A stretch of DNA of 64,000 nt from Pseudomaricurvus sp033283335 (GTDB taxonomy: Bacteria > Pseudomonadota > Gammaproteobacteria > Pseudomonadales > Cellvibrionaceae): NCBI GenBank assembly GCA_033283335.1, contig JAWMQP010000002.1, positions 186,001 through 250,000 of the forward strand, in the 5' to 3' direction. Position 1 is the stretch's first letter. Every line of letters begins with the position of its first letter. Positions 44,398 to 52,587 of this stretch are shown piece after piece. The notes under the pieces were generated by a model. It was given only the letters and a program-made list of their open reading frames with translations, was not told where the DNA came from and searched no databases. Both the position numbers and the translations under genes were made by a program.

Positions 44398-46224
44398 CTA
44401 AGCGGTTTCCGCGAGTTGAGTCTGGTTTCGGCCTTCATTTTTCGCCCGGTACAGGGCTATGTCGGCGTTATCCATCAGGCGTTCAAAAGGCAGGGGATGA
44501 TTCGTGCAGGTAAGTCCGGAACTGCAGGTGATTTCGATAAAATGACCATTGGCTGTCTTGATGGGAGTGCTAGCCAGTTTTTTACGGATACGCTCAATAA
44601 TGCCATAGGTTTCTTCGAGGGTAATACCCGGAAAGATCATGCAGAACTCTTCACCGCCCCAGCGTGCCACAAGATCTGATTCCCTCACAGACTCAGCCAG
44701 CAGTGCGGCCACACTCACTAACACGTCGTCACCAACGGTGTGTCCATGTTGATCGTTTATGCGTTTAAAATAATCGATATCCAATAGGGCAACGGACATT
44801 GGTCCAGGCTGTCGATTAAGGCGGGCAAATTCATGGTTGACGAACTCTTGCACCACCCGTCGATTGGCCAGGCCTGTCAGGGCGTCGGTTCTGGATAACA
44901 CTTCCAGTTGCCGGTTTTTGGTATCAAGTTCATGTGTGCGGGCTTGAATACGCTTTTCCAGACTCTGATTGAGCTCAGACAGCTCTTCGTTGAGTTGTGC
45001 GTTGGTATCAAAAACTTTTACATAACGCTGTGAAAGTAAGAGAATCTGGCCACCAATAAACAGAATCCAGGCCAGAGAAATCATGGGAATGGCAACCGCG
45101 TCATTGAGATAGTAATAATCAATCAAGTCGAACGCCAAGGCGAAGGTAATCGCGCAAAAGCCGCTTACCGTCAGTAACCGATCCGGTCTACTGGTATCCA
45201 GTCGGTAGGCCAGGCTGATAAAGCACAGTAGCGCCATTGTCATCACCATCGGGTGATGAAAGGTCCCATAGTGTTGCAAGGTTGCCAGGTCAGTAGTGAC
45301 TAACAATATGAGACCGATGCCCGACATAACTAATGGAAGCCTCGCTGCCCAACCTGGTACATCTTGCCGATAACGCACCAACATATAGTGGAACCCGGCA
45401 CCTACCCCAAGCAGGTAGTTGAGCCAGGACAGCCAGGCCTCCAGGCCCACGGAAAGAGTGGGTAAAAGATCGTAAATAATCCCTGCATCGTTTAATTGAT
45501 ACACAGCCAGCAGGACGGCTACACATGCCAGCGATCCCGAACCAGAGATATCCAGTTTGATGCGCATCAGGGCGATGATCACCAGGCAAAACCACAGGAG
45601 AGTCGTAGCGGTGGCGATGGTTGCCATCTTTTTTAACTGATGTGAATACTGCAACTTTTCGGTAGCACCGATGACCGGCGCTCGCCAGAGACCGGCAAAA
45701 CTGGTGGCATAAACCCCCAGGCTTATTTCCAGCACAGTACCGTCTTCCAGTCTGGGTAATGGTATGAGCGGGTTGCGGGCCGGTGATTTCCAGAAATTAG
45801 CCTGGTCTTCGATCTCGCCTGCCTCGAACAATTTCTCTATCTGGCCGTCCGGGTAGACCAGGCTGACGTGTCTGGCGGCCCATAGGTTGGGCAAAGACAA
45901 CGACAACGAGGGATGATTGTTGACCCCATCAAATGTGAGGCGATAGGTACCCATGCCGCGAAAATCAGGATTACCCGTCAACTCCAACCAGGTGCCGGGC
46001 ACTGGGGTTATACCGTTAAAGTGATAATCGCTATGTGAAGCCTGATAAGTGAGTTTCCAGTTACCGCTCAGGGGAAGTGGCTGGTCGGCTTGCAGACAGG
46101 CCAGATCTAGCTGACCTTGTTGAACAGGCGGGTTCGGACAAGTGGACGAGGCTGCCCAACTGGATACTGCCAGAAGGCACGACAGGGTGACTACAATTAG
46201 ACCTGTTAGACTGAATCGCTCCAT
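44398..46224 (-). CDS. Membrane diguanylate cyclase (7TMR-DISM-like sensor + GGDEF)
   Basis: Makes cyclic di-GMP. 608 aa: signal peptide (about 1-24), a periplasmic beta-rich sensor domain (about 25-190), seven or so membrane helices (about 195-390), a coiled-coil linker (ELNQSLEKRIQARTHELDTKNRQL), and a C-terminal GGDEF domain with active-site ARWGGEEFCMIFPG and TDALTGLANRR. The GGEEF motif is intact, so it should be active. ATG 46224 gives a proper leader; an in-frame ATG 46269 adds 15 residues without a clear ribosome site. Likely a stand-alone regulatory gene. The ligand is unknown. Confidence 0.9.
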   Translation of the reverse strand: MERFSLTGLIVVTLSCLLAVSSWAASSTCPNPPVQQGQLDLACLQADQPLPLSGNWKLTYQASHSDYHFNGITPVPGTWLELTGNPDFRGMGTYRLTFDGVNNHPSLSLSLPNLWAARHVSLVYPDGQIEKLFEAGEIEDQANFWKSPARNPLIPLPRLEDGTVLEISLGVYATSFAGLWRAPVIGATEKLQYSHQLKKMATIATATTLLWFCLVIIALMRIKLDISGSGSLACVAVLLAVYQLNDAGIIYDLLPTLSVGLEAWLSWLNYLLGVGAGFHYMLVRYRQDVPGWAARLPLVMSGIGLILLVTTDLATLQHYGTFHHPMVMTMALLCFISLAYRLDTSRPDRLLTVSGFCAITFALAFDLIDYYYLNDAVAIPMISLAWILFIGGQILLLSQRYVKVFDTNAQLNEELSELNQSLEKRIQARTHELDTKNRQLEVLSRTDALTGLANRRVVQEFVNHEFARLNRQPGPMSVALLDIDYFKRINDQHGHTVGDDVLVSVAALLAESVRESDLVARWGGEEFCMIFPGITLEETYGIIERIRKKLASTPIKTANGHFIEITCSSGLTCTNHPLPFERLMDNADIALYRAKNEGRNQTQLAETA

Positions 46225-46607
46225 TGTCACTCGTTCCTGGCCTTGCCACGGCTCCGATTGTGTCAACAATCTTTGTGTCGAATTCCGCTGATCTTACCAC
46301 AATTGCGCTTAAAGCTATCCATATAGATCCTGTAACCGGGGGGTAATTCTCGTTATAGGGTGTGTATCTCGAAATCCGGACCCTAGACTCCGATGATGAC
46401 GTAACCAGTTTTCGGCGAGTCAACTTTTTTATGAATATTGATAACCCATAATTTTTCAGGGGTTTTGATTTTTGTTAATGCGCAGGTTTTGGTCACGCTC
46501 TAGTTTTGGGGCATCAGTCATTTTTCAGTACCAGTGCAACACGACCCCAACTCACTTAAAAGGCATTCCAAAGCGTCGAGCCGGGGTTACATGATGGTCA
46601 AAATTAA

Positions 46608-46670
46608 ATGCAAATCAACAACCCAATCACACCGCGTGAAGTCGCTATGAAGGTGGGCTATAAATTCTGA
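46608..46670 (+). pseudogene. Possible C-terminal remnant of a TonB-dependent receptor gene
   Basis: This frame reads INNPITPREVAMKVGYKF and stops. The PREV-x-x-x-VGYKF ending resembles the last barrel strand of many TonB-dependent receptors (P-R-x-x-x-x-x-x-Y-x-F-stop). A stop codon lies just upstream in the same frame, and a strong terminator lies 10 bp downstream. That is the pattern expected if most of a receptor gene was deleted and its tail and terminator stayed. The homology is judged from 18 residues only, so this is tentative. Confidence 0.35.
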
Positions 46671-46680
46671 GGGTTTATCG

Positions 46681-46715
46681 AGGGTGGCTGCCAAGATGGT
46701 TGCCACCCTTTTTTT
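46681..46715 (+). terminator. Rho-independent terminator with no intact gene before it
   Basis: 8-bp stem AGGGTGGC/GCCACCCT, extended by wobble pairs, and a run of seven T. It is oriented for plus-strand transcripts, yet the neighbour on the left is on the minus strand, so it probably belongs to the remnant at 46608 or to an unseen short RNA. Confidence 0.85.
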
Positions 46716-46827
46716 GGGAGGTACCCTCGTTATTTCATGGTTCGCTTGGCGATAGGGGAGCCGGCAGTCTCGCCAGTCGTGTGTGGCCAGTGTGGGCAAT
46801 GAACTGTTGGCTGGCATAAAATTATAA

Positions 46828-46845
46828 TGTAATATCAATAATACA
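46828..46845. promoter_or_regulatory. GntR-type operator, copy 2, before methyltransferase pair 2
   Basis: TGTAATATCAATAATACA is identical to 14-31, and the identity continues for three more bases. It lies about 280 bp before the second methyltransferase gene. It is the best evidence that the GntR protein at 302-1105 acts on this operon. Confidence 0.6.
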
Positions 46846-47126
46846 TTATGGCCGGACTCTGGGGGCTGTCGGGAAAAACAGCCGAAGTGTTGACAGTACA
46901 GAGTGTCTGGCTCGGGAGCGTCCTGTAAGGCAGACGCCGCAACTAATAATATGGCACCTGTCACACAGTTTGATACATTCTGTAAAGAGGTTAAGCACAC
47001 GGGTGTGCAAATTTTTGGCTGGCGCCAGCGGTTATCTGATATGTACTTAAGCTATATCAATATATTGTTATTGCTTGGTATATAGGATGGCGTCGTAACC
47101 AACATTAATCAATCCAGGAGTTACTT

Positions 47127-48347
47127 ATGAGTGGAAACCGGAGTTTGCCGCCAGTTTGGAATAAAGTTGGGCGGCACGATATTTTTCCTGAGCCGCAGCA
47201 CGATGAGATTGCCCGCTTTAACTTTCTCACCAATTTGAATATGCACTTGTCAGGTACGGTGATCCCCGGTGTCCGCGAAGCCTATGAGCAGCGCGCCGAA
47301 CCGGAATTTCGCAAGCAAAATGGCCGTAGCCCGGAAACCCGCCAGGAAGTTCGCGAACTGATGAATCGCGACAGCTACTACCAATGGTGGAGCGCATTGC
47401 GTCGCAGCACTATGGAGATGCGTCAACAGGCTGGACGCTCCATGGTTTTGCGTCAGATTGACAGCATCAACGAAAAAGCGGCAAAACTGAATGAGGGTGC
47501 AGAGACCCTGAAATTGGACTCCAGTGTCAAGGTGCCTGTGTATGCCTCAGCTGTGGATATTCACTGTATGCCAGGCTGCTATCACACCGCTATCAGCGAA
47601 GGCGATGTTAGTGCTGGCGCCAACTATGACTGTGGTCTGTTCGTGACCACGGCGGGACTGTTGGGTACCTACACCGACGGTGGTGGTAAAGCGATCGCTG
47701 AGTGGTTGCAAAAGGACCAACCCAATTTCAAGCCCCGTCGTATTCTCGATATCGGTTGCACCGTTGGTCACAACGTTCTCCCGATTGCCCAAGCGTTCCC
47801 TGAGGCCGAGGTGATTGCCATTGATACCGGCGAACCTGTGCTGCGTTACGGTCATGCTCGCGCAAAATCCCTGGGGGTTAACAATGTGACCTTTATGCAG
47901 GCGAACGCAGAGAACCTGTCCCAATTTGAAGACGGCTCCTTTGACTTGATCACCACCAGCATGTTTTTGCATGAGACATCGTTCAAGTCCATGCCGCGCA
48001 TTCTGGCGGAGATCAGTCGATTGCTGGCTCCAGGCGGTCTCTCCCTGCATCTGGAGCAGCCGCAATACGAAGGGCGCCCCGTGTTCGAGCAGTTTATGCG
48101 TGATTGGGATACCTTTAACAACAACGAGCCGTTCTGGGGCACCATGCACGACCAGGATCTCACCGCGATGATCGATGCCACCGGCCTCCCGGCTGCAGAA
48201 CAGTTCCAGACGGGAATTGCCGCCAGCGTCGATGAAACCATTTTCCCCAAGGTAGATACCGAATCTAAGACAGAGGACTTCGGACGAGCGCCGGTCTGGA
48301 ATGTGTTTGGAGCCTGGAAGCCTGTTAAAGAGGAGTGTGTAGCATGA
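47127..48347 (+). CDS. Class I SAM-dependent methyltransferase with N-terminal extension (copy 2)
   Basis: 406 aa, paralogue of the product of 1600-2829. An N-terminal domain of about 200 residues with HCMPGCY at 146-152 is followed by the methyltransferase core: motif I LDIGCTVG at 207-214, VIAIDTG, NAENLSQFEDGSFDLITTSMFLHETSFKSMPRIL. The HCMPG-x-Y motif is kept in both copies and may bind metal or substrate. AGGAG precedes ATG 47127. It is followed, with a 4-nt overlap, by the second small coiled-coil gene. Its substrate is unknown; the operon context is an MDR reductase and a hydrolase. Confidence 0.87.
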   Translation: MSGNRSLPPVWNKVGRHDIFPEPQHDEIARFNFLTNLNMHLSGTVIPGVREAYEQRAEPEFRKQNGRSPETRQEVRELMNRDSYYQWWSALRRSTMEMRQQAGRSMVLRQIDSINEKAAKLNEGAETLKLDSSVKVPVYASAVDIHCMPGCYHTAISEGDVSAGANYDCGLFVTTAGLLGTYTDGGGKAIAEWLQKDQPNFKPRRILDIGCTVGHNVLPIAQAFPEAEVIAIDTGEPVLRYGHARAKSLGVNNVTFMQANAENLSQFEDGSFDLITTSMFLHETSFKSMPRILAEISRLLAPGGLSLHLEQPQYEGRPVFEQFMRDWDTFNNNEPFWGTMHDQDLTAMIDATGLPAAEQFQTGIAASVDETIFPKVDTESKTEDFGRAPVWNVFGAWKPVKEECVA

Positions 48348-48706
48348 GTGTTGATCATATCACCGAAGCCGGACGTAAGGCCAAGGGTAAGCGTCCCTAC
48401 TTTTTTGAGGATCGCCAGACGGAACAGCTGCTGAATATCACCATGGCTCTTGCCGGTGAGCTGGCGGTAACCCGTGAGCGCCTGGATACGATTGAACGCC
48501 TGCTGGAGAAGTCTGGCGCTTTGACCCGCGACACTATTGAAAACTACGTCCCGGACTCCAAGTCTGTGGAAGACGAGCGCCAGTTGTGGCAGCAGGAGTT
48601 TATTGCCCGCATCCTGCGCATCGTGCAGCAGGAGCGTGAAGCTATCACTGAAAACCAGGCTGGCCAGCCAAGCATGGATGAGGTGGTCGATTCCCTCGCT
48701 TCCTGA
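48344..48706 (+). CDS. Small coiled-coil protein, partner of methyltransferase (copy 2)
   Basis: 120 aa, paralogue of the product of 1229-1600. ATG 48344 overlaps the methyltransferase stop (ATGA), and GAGGAG lies close by upstream; a GTG at 48335 is possible but less likely. It is mostly helical and charged: KGKRPYFFEDRQTEQLL, LAGELAVTRERLDTIERLLEK, DERQLWQQEFIARILRIVQQERE. The order, overlap and size match copy 1, so the pair is a unit that was duplicated or acquired twice. Function not known. Confidence 0.82.
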   Translation: MSVDHITEAGRKAKGKRPYFFEDRQTEQLLNITMALAGELAVTRERLDTIERLLEKSGALTRDTIENYVPDSKSVEDERQLWQQEFIARILRIVQQEREAITENQAGQPSMDEVVDSLAS

Positions 48707-48727
48707 TTTACAATCAGCGAGGTCTCT

Positions 48728-48761
48728 GGATAAAGCGCTGCCCCGTAGGAGCGCTTTATCC
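48728..48761 (+). terminator. Perfect 12-bp hairpin after the second methyltransferase pair
   Basis: GGATAAAGCGCT/AGCGCTTTATCC with a 10-base loop. No T-run follows, so it may stabilise mRNA or partly terminate before the MDR gene. Confidence 0.5.
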
Positions 48762-48838
48762 GCATTGCAGCTGTTGCCAAACAAGCTGACATTTTTACAA
48801 AGAAAAAACCGTATTTAAGCCGTGGAGAGTGATCCCAA

Positions 48839-49828
48839 GTGACCGCAAATACCCAGGTGCTGTTAGCATCCTCGCCGGAAGGTATGCCTTCCCCTGATAA
48901 TTTTACAATTCACCACGCTGCCATGCCTGTTGCCGGAGCTGGACAAGTCTTGTGTGAAACTTTGTATCTTTCCCTTGACCCTTATATGCGTAGCCAGATT
49001 GCAGGGCGTCACATCTCCGGCTCCGTTCAGCCTGGTGACTTGATGCGCGGTGAAGTTGTCAGCCGGGTAGTCAGTAGTGATGTCGAAGACTTTAAGCCTG
49101 GTGATCTGGTGCGCTGCTTTGCTGGCTGGCAGGCCTACTCGGTACAAGCGCCTGAAGCCTTGCAGAAATTACCTGACAGCAATGACCCCTCACTGTATCT
49201 CTCTACCCTGGGCATGCCGGGGCTAACTGCCTACGCGGGTCTGATTTGGCAAGCGCAACCCAAAGCTGGTGATGTGGTGGTTATCCCCGCTGCGACTGGC
49301 GGTGTGGGTTCCGTTGCTGGCCAGTTGGCAAAAATCTACGGTTGCCGTGTTATCGGTATTGCCGGCGGCAAGGATAAGTGTGAAAAGGCTGTCAATGAGC
49401 TGGGTTACGATGCCTGTATTGACCGTAAAAATGAAGACGTTGCCGAGCAGCTGGACCGGCTGTGTCCGGATGGGGTCAATATCTACTTTGACCTTGTGGG
49501 TGGCGAGTTACTGAATACCGTTTCCAAGCGTCTGGCGATCGGTGCGCGAGTAGTGCTGTGCGGCATTATGTCCGACCTGAATAACAGTGACCGTGCCTGT
49601 GGCCCTTATCCAGCAGTATGGATTCAGGCCCGTGCGACTGTTTATGGCCTTGTGGTTTACGATTTTGATTCCCGTCGCAACGAATTTATTGAGGCCTGCC
49701 TGCCATATATTGAGGCTGGTACGTTGAAACCTTCTGTGGATACCTATCAAGGGCTGGCGACTGCGCCCGACGCTTTCTGCAAGCTGATGCGCGGTGAGAA
49801 TAACGGCAAGGTTATCATCAAGGCTTGA
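48839..49828 (+). CDS. NADP-dependent MDR oxidoreductase (CurA/YncB-like, zinc-free)
   Basis: Medium-chain reductase or dehydrogenase of the zinc-independent group that reduces enones, 329 aa. Seen: ETLYLSLDPYMRSQI (the characteristic N-terminal segment), GMPGLTAYAGL, VVVIPAATGGVGSVAGQLAKIYGCRVIGIAGG (NADPH loop) and FDLVGGELLNTVSKRLAIGARVVLCGIMS. No structural zinc cysteine cluster is present. The start is GTG 48839 with GGAGAG upstream. It lies between the methyltransferase pair and a hydrolase gene. The substrate is unknown, perhaps an unsaturated ketone of the pathway. Confidence 0.9.
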   Translation: MTANTQVLLASSPEGMPSPDNFTIHHAAMPVAGAGQVLCETLYLSLDPYMRSQIAGRHISGSVQPGDLMRGEVVSRVVSSDVEDFKPGDLVRCFAGWQAYSVQAPEALQKLPDSNDPSLYLSTLGMPGLTAYAGLIWQAQPKAGDVVVIPAATGGVGSVAGQLAKIYGCRVIGIAGGKDKCEKAVNELGYDACIDRKNEDVAEQLDRLCPDGVNIYFDLVGGELLNTVSKRLAIGARVVLCGIMSDLNNSDRACGPYPAVWIQARATVYGLVVYDFDSRRNEFIEACLPYIEAGTLKPSVDTYQGLATAPDAFCKLMRGENNGKVIIKA

Positions 49829-49896
49829 TGGTATTTTAAACCTGAGTCTCTATTCAAGGGGCTCACTTTTAGAAGATTTACCCCAGGAAGTATCCA

Positions 49897-50697
49897 ATGA
49901 AAGGTGCTTATATCGACCTGCCCGAAGGGCAAATCCACTATTTGACTGAAGGAGAGGGTGAGCCTCTGCTGCTGTTCCACCAGGCACCCATGAGTTCCCA
50001 GGAGTGGGTAGAAATTATCCCCCAATTGAGCACAAAGTACCGTGTGATTGCGCCGGATATGGCAGGTCACGGCAACTCTTTTATGCCTCAGACCGAGTAC
50101 AGTCTGGAGGACTATGCGGCCATCAGTATCAAGTTTATGGATGCCCTCGGCCTGGATAACGTGATGCTGGCTGGCTGGCACTCCGGTGCTGCCCTAGCAA
50201 CCTGCGTTGCAGTCAAGCAGCCTGAGCGAATTAAGAAATTGTTGGTTTCCAGTGAAATGCTGATCGGCAAAACGCAAATCGATCAGTTCCTGCAGGGGCT
50301 GAAAAGCAAGCCTCTGTCCCGTGACCTGCCGATGGATAAAGAGGGTGATTTCCTCAAGGATGCCTGGAGTCGCTACGAGGCATTGGCGCCCACCGCACCT
50401 CTGGAAAGGCGCTTCCGCCCGTTTGTGCTGGGACAGCTGGCGCGTATGAGTCCTTACGATGCCCATCTGCCGGTACTGGAATGGATGGCACAGGCGGAGT
50501 GGATTAATCAAGTACAGTGCCCGTTGATGGTCATTACCGCCGAACACGACCTGTTCTACAGCGAAGAGTTGATGCAGCAGGCCGAGCAGAGATTGGCGAA
50601 CTGCAAAACCACAGTCATGAAAGATTGTGGCGCACTGAGCACCTTTGAAAAACCGGATACTGTGGCCGCTGTCATGAACGGCTTTTTTGCCGGATAA
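49897..50697 (+). CDS. Alpha/beta hydrolase, catalytic His apparently replaced
   Basis: 266 aa alpha/beta-hydrolase fold. The oxyanion region is LLLFHQAPMSSQEW, the nucleophile elbow is LAGWHSGAAL (Ser in GWHSGA), and the acid is likely in VITAEHDLFYSEEL. The C-terminal segment where family members place the catalytic His reads MKDCGALSTFEKPDTV: the G-H pair is G-A here. The enzyme could use another His, or be a non-hydrolytic member such as a lyase or hydratase. AGGAAG precedes ATG 49897. Confidence 0.82.
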   Translation: MKGAYIDLPEGQIHYLTEGEGEPLLLFHQAPMSSQEWVEIIPQLSTKYRVIAPDMAGHGNSFMPQTEYSLEDYAAISIKFMDALGLDNVMLAGWHSGAALATCVAVKQPERIKKLLVSSEMLIGKTQIDQFLQGLKSKPLSRDLPMDKEGDFLKDAWSRYEALAPTAPLERRFRPFVLGQLARMSPYDAHLPVLEWMAQAEWINQVQCPLMVITAEHDLFYSEELMQQAEQRLANCKTTVMKDCGALSTFEKPDTVAAVMNGFFAG

Positions 50698-50721
50698 GCT
50701 GTAGCCGGATAAACTGTAAAA

Positions 50722-50752
50722 GCCCGGCAGTGATTGCACCGGGCTTTTTCTG
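50722..50752 (+). terminator. Rho-independent terminator after the hydrolase gene
   Basis: AGCCCGG/CCGGGCT stem with an 11-base loop and a TTTTT tail. Confidence 0.88.
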
Positions 50753-51012
50753 TCATGGTTTTCTCTTCGCATTGTCCCCGGCGCTTGATGTGCGCACCCT
50801 GGTTACATCCCTTCAGCGTATGCTCTGCGTTTTCTCACTGTTAGTTGTCGACTTTCACTGCTGCACACTGAATCCGGTTGCGGCAGTTGACGGCCAGTTG
50901 CGGAGGCGCCGGTCAGGCAGGTAAAGCTTGCGGGAAAAGTGGGGTGGGGTCGTCAGCCAGTGCAACGATGCAGCATTGTTGCCTGGCTGACCATCTGCTC
51001 GGGGCAGAAGGG
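50753..51012. other. Gap with a long imperfect hairpin near the oxidase stop
   Basis: No gene seen. GTCAGCCAG (50952-50960) pairs with CTGGCTGAC (50983-50991), and the inner GCAACGATG and CATTGTTGC also pair, giving a stem of about 18 bp with one bulge. It lies 20 bp past the stop of the minus-strand oxidase gene and may end or protect that transcript, though no T-run is present. Confidence 0.55.
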
Positions 51013-52587
51013 CTAGTCGGCCCGATTCAAACCGAGGGAGCCGGGGTTGATCTTGCCGCTGGGATCGACGTGTTGTTTCAGTGCTTCCACCAGCGCCCAG
51101 GCCTCCGGACGCAGGCTCTCTTTGTAGTGATAGGCCTTGCCGATTTGTAGATGGGCGAGGCCCATATCGGCGAATAGTGCGACCAGCTCCTTGCGAATGG
51201 TAATGACTGCTGCGCGGGCTTCTGGGTTGGCCGGGAAGCCTTTCAGGCGTTGCAGGTGGCTCTCTTCAACGGCGTGATGGTGCAGCTCGTTCAGTTCATC
51301 GGGCCAGAAAAATACCGGTTCAATGGCGAGGGCATTATTGCCAATGGAAGAAAACAGGTAGCCACAACCAATATCGAACTTTTCAATGGCGTCCTGATGC
51401 CGGGCAAAGGTTGCTTCGATCGCCTGGAAGGTTTGTGCAGCCTTTGAGTGAGGCACCAGTGCGTGCACCGGAGCCCAGCGCTGCCCCTCGGGACCAATCA
51501 TGTTATTGACCGGGCCGAAGGGATTGGCGCGCAGGATTTTGGGAATGCTGTTTTCAATTTCACGCAGGCCGTGCTTGTTGGCCAGCTCGCGCAGCTCTTT
51601 TTCCTTGATGCCGACCACTGCGTCGTAACGCTCCTCGATAAGGGTGTGAATGGAGAACTTCACATCCTTCATGTAGCCGCGGCCGGCCAGTGCCACCTTG
51701 GCACCGGCCTTCAGGGCCTTGCCCAGCCCGCCGGCGGACTTCATTACGCCGGCCAGGGCTTTCACATCTTTGCCCAGGCTTTCACGCTTTAGTCGCTGGG
51801 CTTGCAGGTAAGGGTCAAAACCGCAGACTTCACTGGCCAGCTGCAGGCGGGAGACATCACTGGCAAATGCGAGCATGGCCTCGCCGGTGTCAGAGGCAAA
51901 AGAGAGACCGCTGCGGGCGGGGTATTCGGGCACCAGTTTCAGGGTGACGTTGGCTTTAAAGCCCAGGGCTCCACAGTCACCGAGGAAGATACCGGTAAGA
52001 TCGGGGCCGAAGTGGCGGAACCATGGCGTACCTTTGCAGTGTGCGGCGCTGCCGGTATTCAACACGCTGCCGTCAGCCAGGACGATGGAGAGGGAAACAA
52101 CGGAGTCAACGGCGGAGCCGTAAGTGCCGGCACCCCAAAAGATGGAATTTTGTGAAACACCACCGCCAACAGTGGCGAAAATACCGGAGAGTGTGCCCCA
52201 GAAGGGGGTTCTCCAGCCACTTTCCTTGAGAGCCTCGTACAAGGAGGCCCAGGTACAACCTGCCTCGACTGTGACGTACATATCCTCAGTATTGATTTCC
52301 AGCACCCGGGTCATACGGCCCATGTCAATAATCAATGAGCCTTTATTCTGGGGCAGGTACCCCGAGGTGTAGGACATACCTCCGCCACGTGGCAGGACAT
52401 CGACTCCGGCAGCTACAGCCGCCTTAACGCAGGCGGAGAGCTGTTCGGTATCGGCCGGTCGGGCCACCGCAATGGCGGGTTCATCTTTGGTTAAAACATC
52501 TTGTGCATACAAGATGCAACTTTCTTGGTCAGTAAGCAGGCCGTCCTGGCCAAGTATGTCCGCTAGGGTCTCTAATAAATCTGGCAT
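51013..52587 (-). CDS. VAO/PCMH-family FAD-linked oxidase (2)
   Basis: 524 aa, paralogue of the oxidase at 19104-20708. PAIAVARPADTEQLSACVKAAVAAG, the pyrophosphate loop PRGGGMSYTSGYLP, TPFWGTLSGIFATVGGGVSQNSIFWG and the HFGPDLTGIFLGDCGALGFKANVTLKL segment match the first copy. The C-terminus ends VDPSGKINPGSLGL. I start at ATG 52587, with GGGAG 9 nt upstream; a longer frame to 52638 has no ribosome site. It lies near a second methyltransferase pair, as the first copy lies in the region of the first pair, so the oxidase may belong to a repeated module. Electron acceptor and substrate unknown. Confidence 0.88.
   Translation of the reverse strand: MPDLLETLADILGQDGLLTDQESCILYAQDVLTKDEPAIAVARPADTEQLSACVKAAVAAGVDVLPRGGGMSYTSGYLPQNKGSLIIDMGRMTRVLEINTEDMYVTVEAGCTWASLYEALKESGWRTPFWGTLSGIFATVGGGVSQNSIFWGAGTYGSAVDSVVSLSIVLADGSVLNTGSAAHCKGTPWFRHFGPDLTGIFLGDCGALGFKANVTLKLVPEYPARSGLSFASDTGEAMLAFASDVSRLQLASEVCGFDPYLQAQRLKRESLGKDVKALAGVMKSAGGLGKALKAGAKVALAGRGYMKDVKFSIHTLIEERYDAVVGIKEKELRELANKHGLREIENSIPKILRANPFGPVNNMIGPEGQRWAPVHALVPHSKAAQTFQAIEATFARHQDAIEKFDIGCGYLFSSIGNNALAIEPVFFWPDELNELHHHAVEESHLQRLKGFPANPEARAAVITIRKELVALFADMGLAHLQIGKAYHYKESLRPEAWALVEALKQHVDPSGKINPGSLGLNRAD

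Larger units (their letters stand above)
46225..47126. other. 900-bp regulatory gap with remnant, terminator and operators
   Basis: No intact gene. It contains an exact copy of the 19-base TTGATTTTTGTTAA element (46462-46480), a short TonB-receptor-tail-like frame (46608-46670), a strong terminator (46681-46715), the second GntR-type operator (46828-46845), and CAATATATTG (47058-47067) within GCTATATCAATATATTG just before the methyltransferase gene. Confidence 0.65.
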
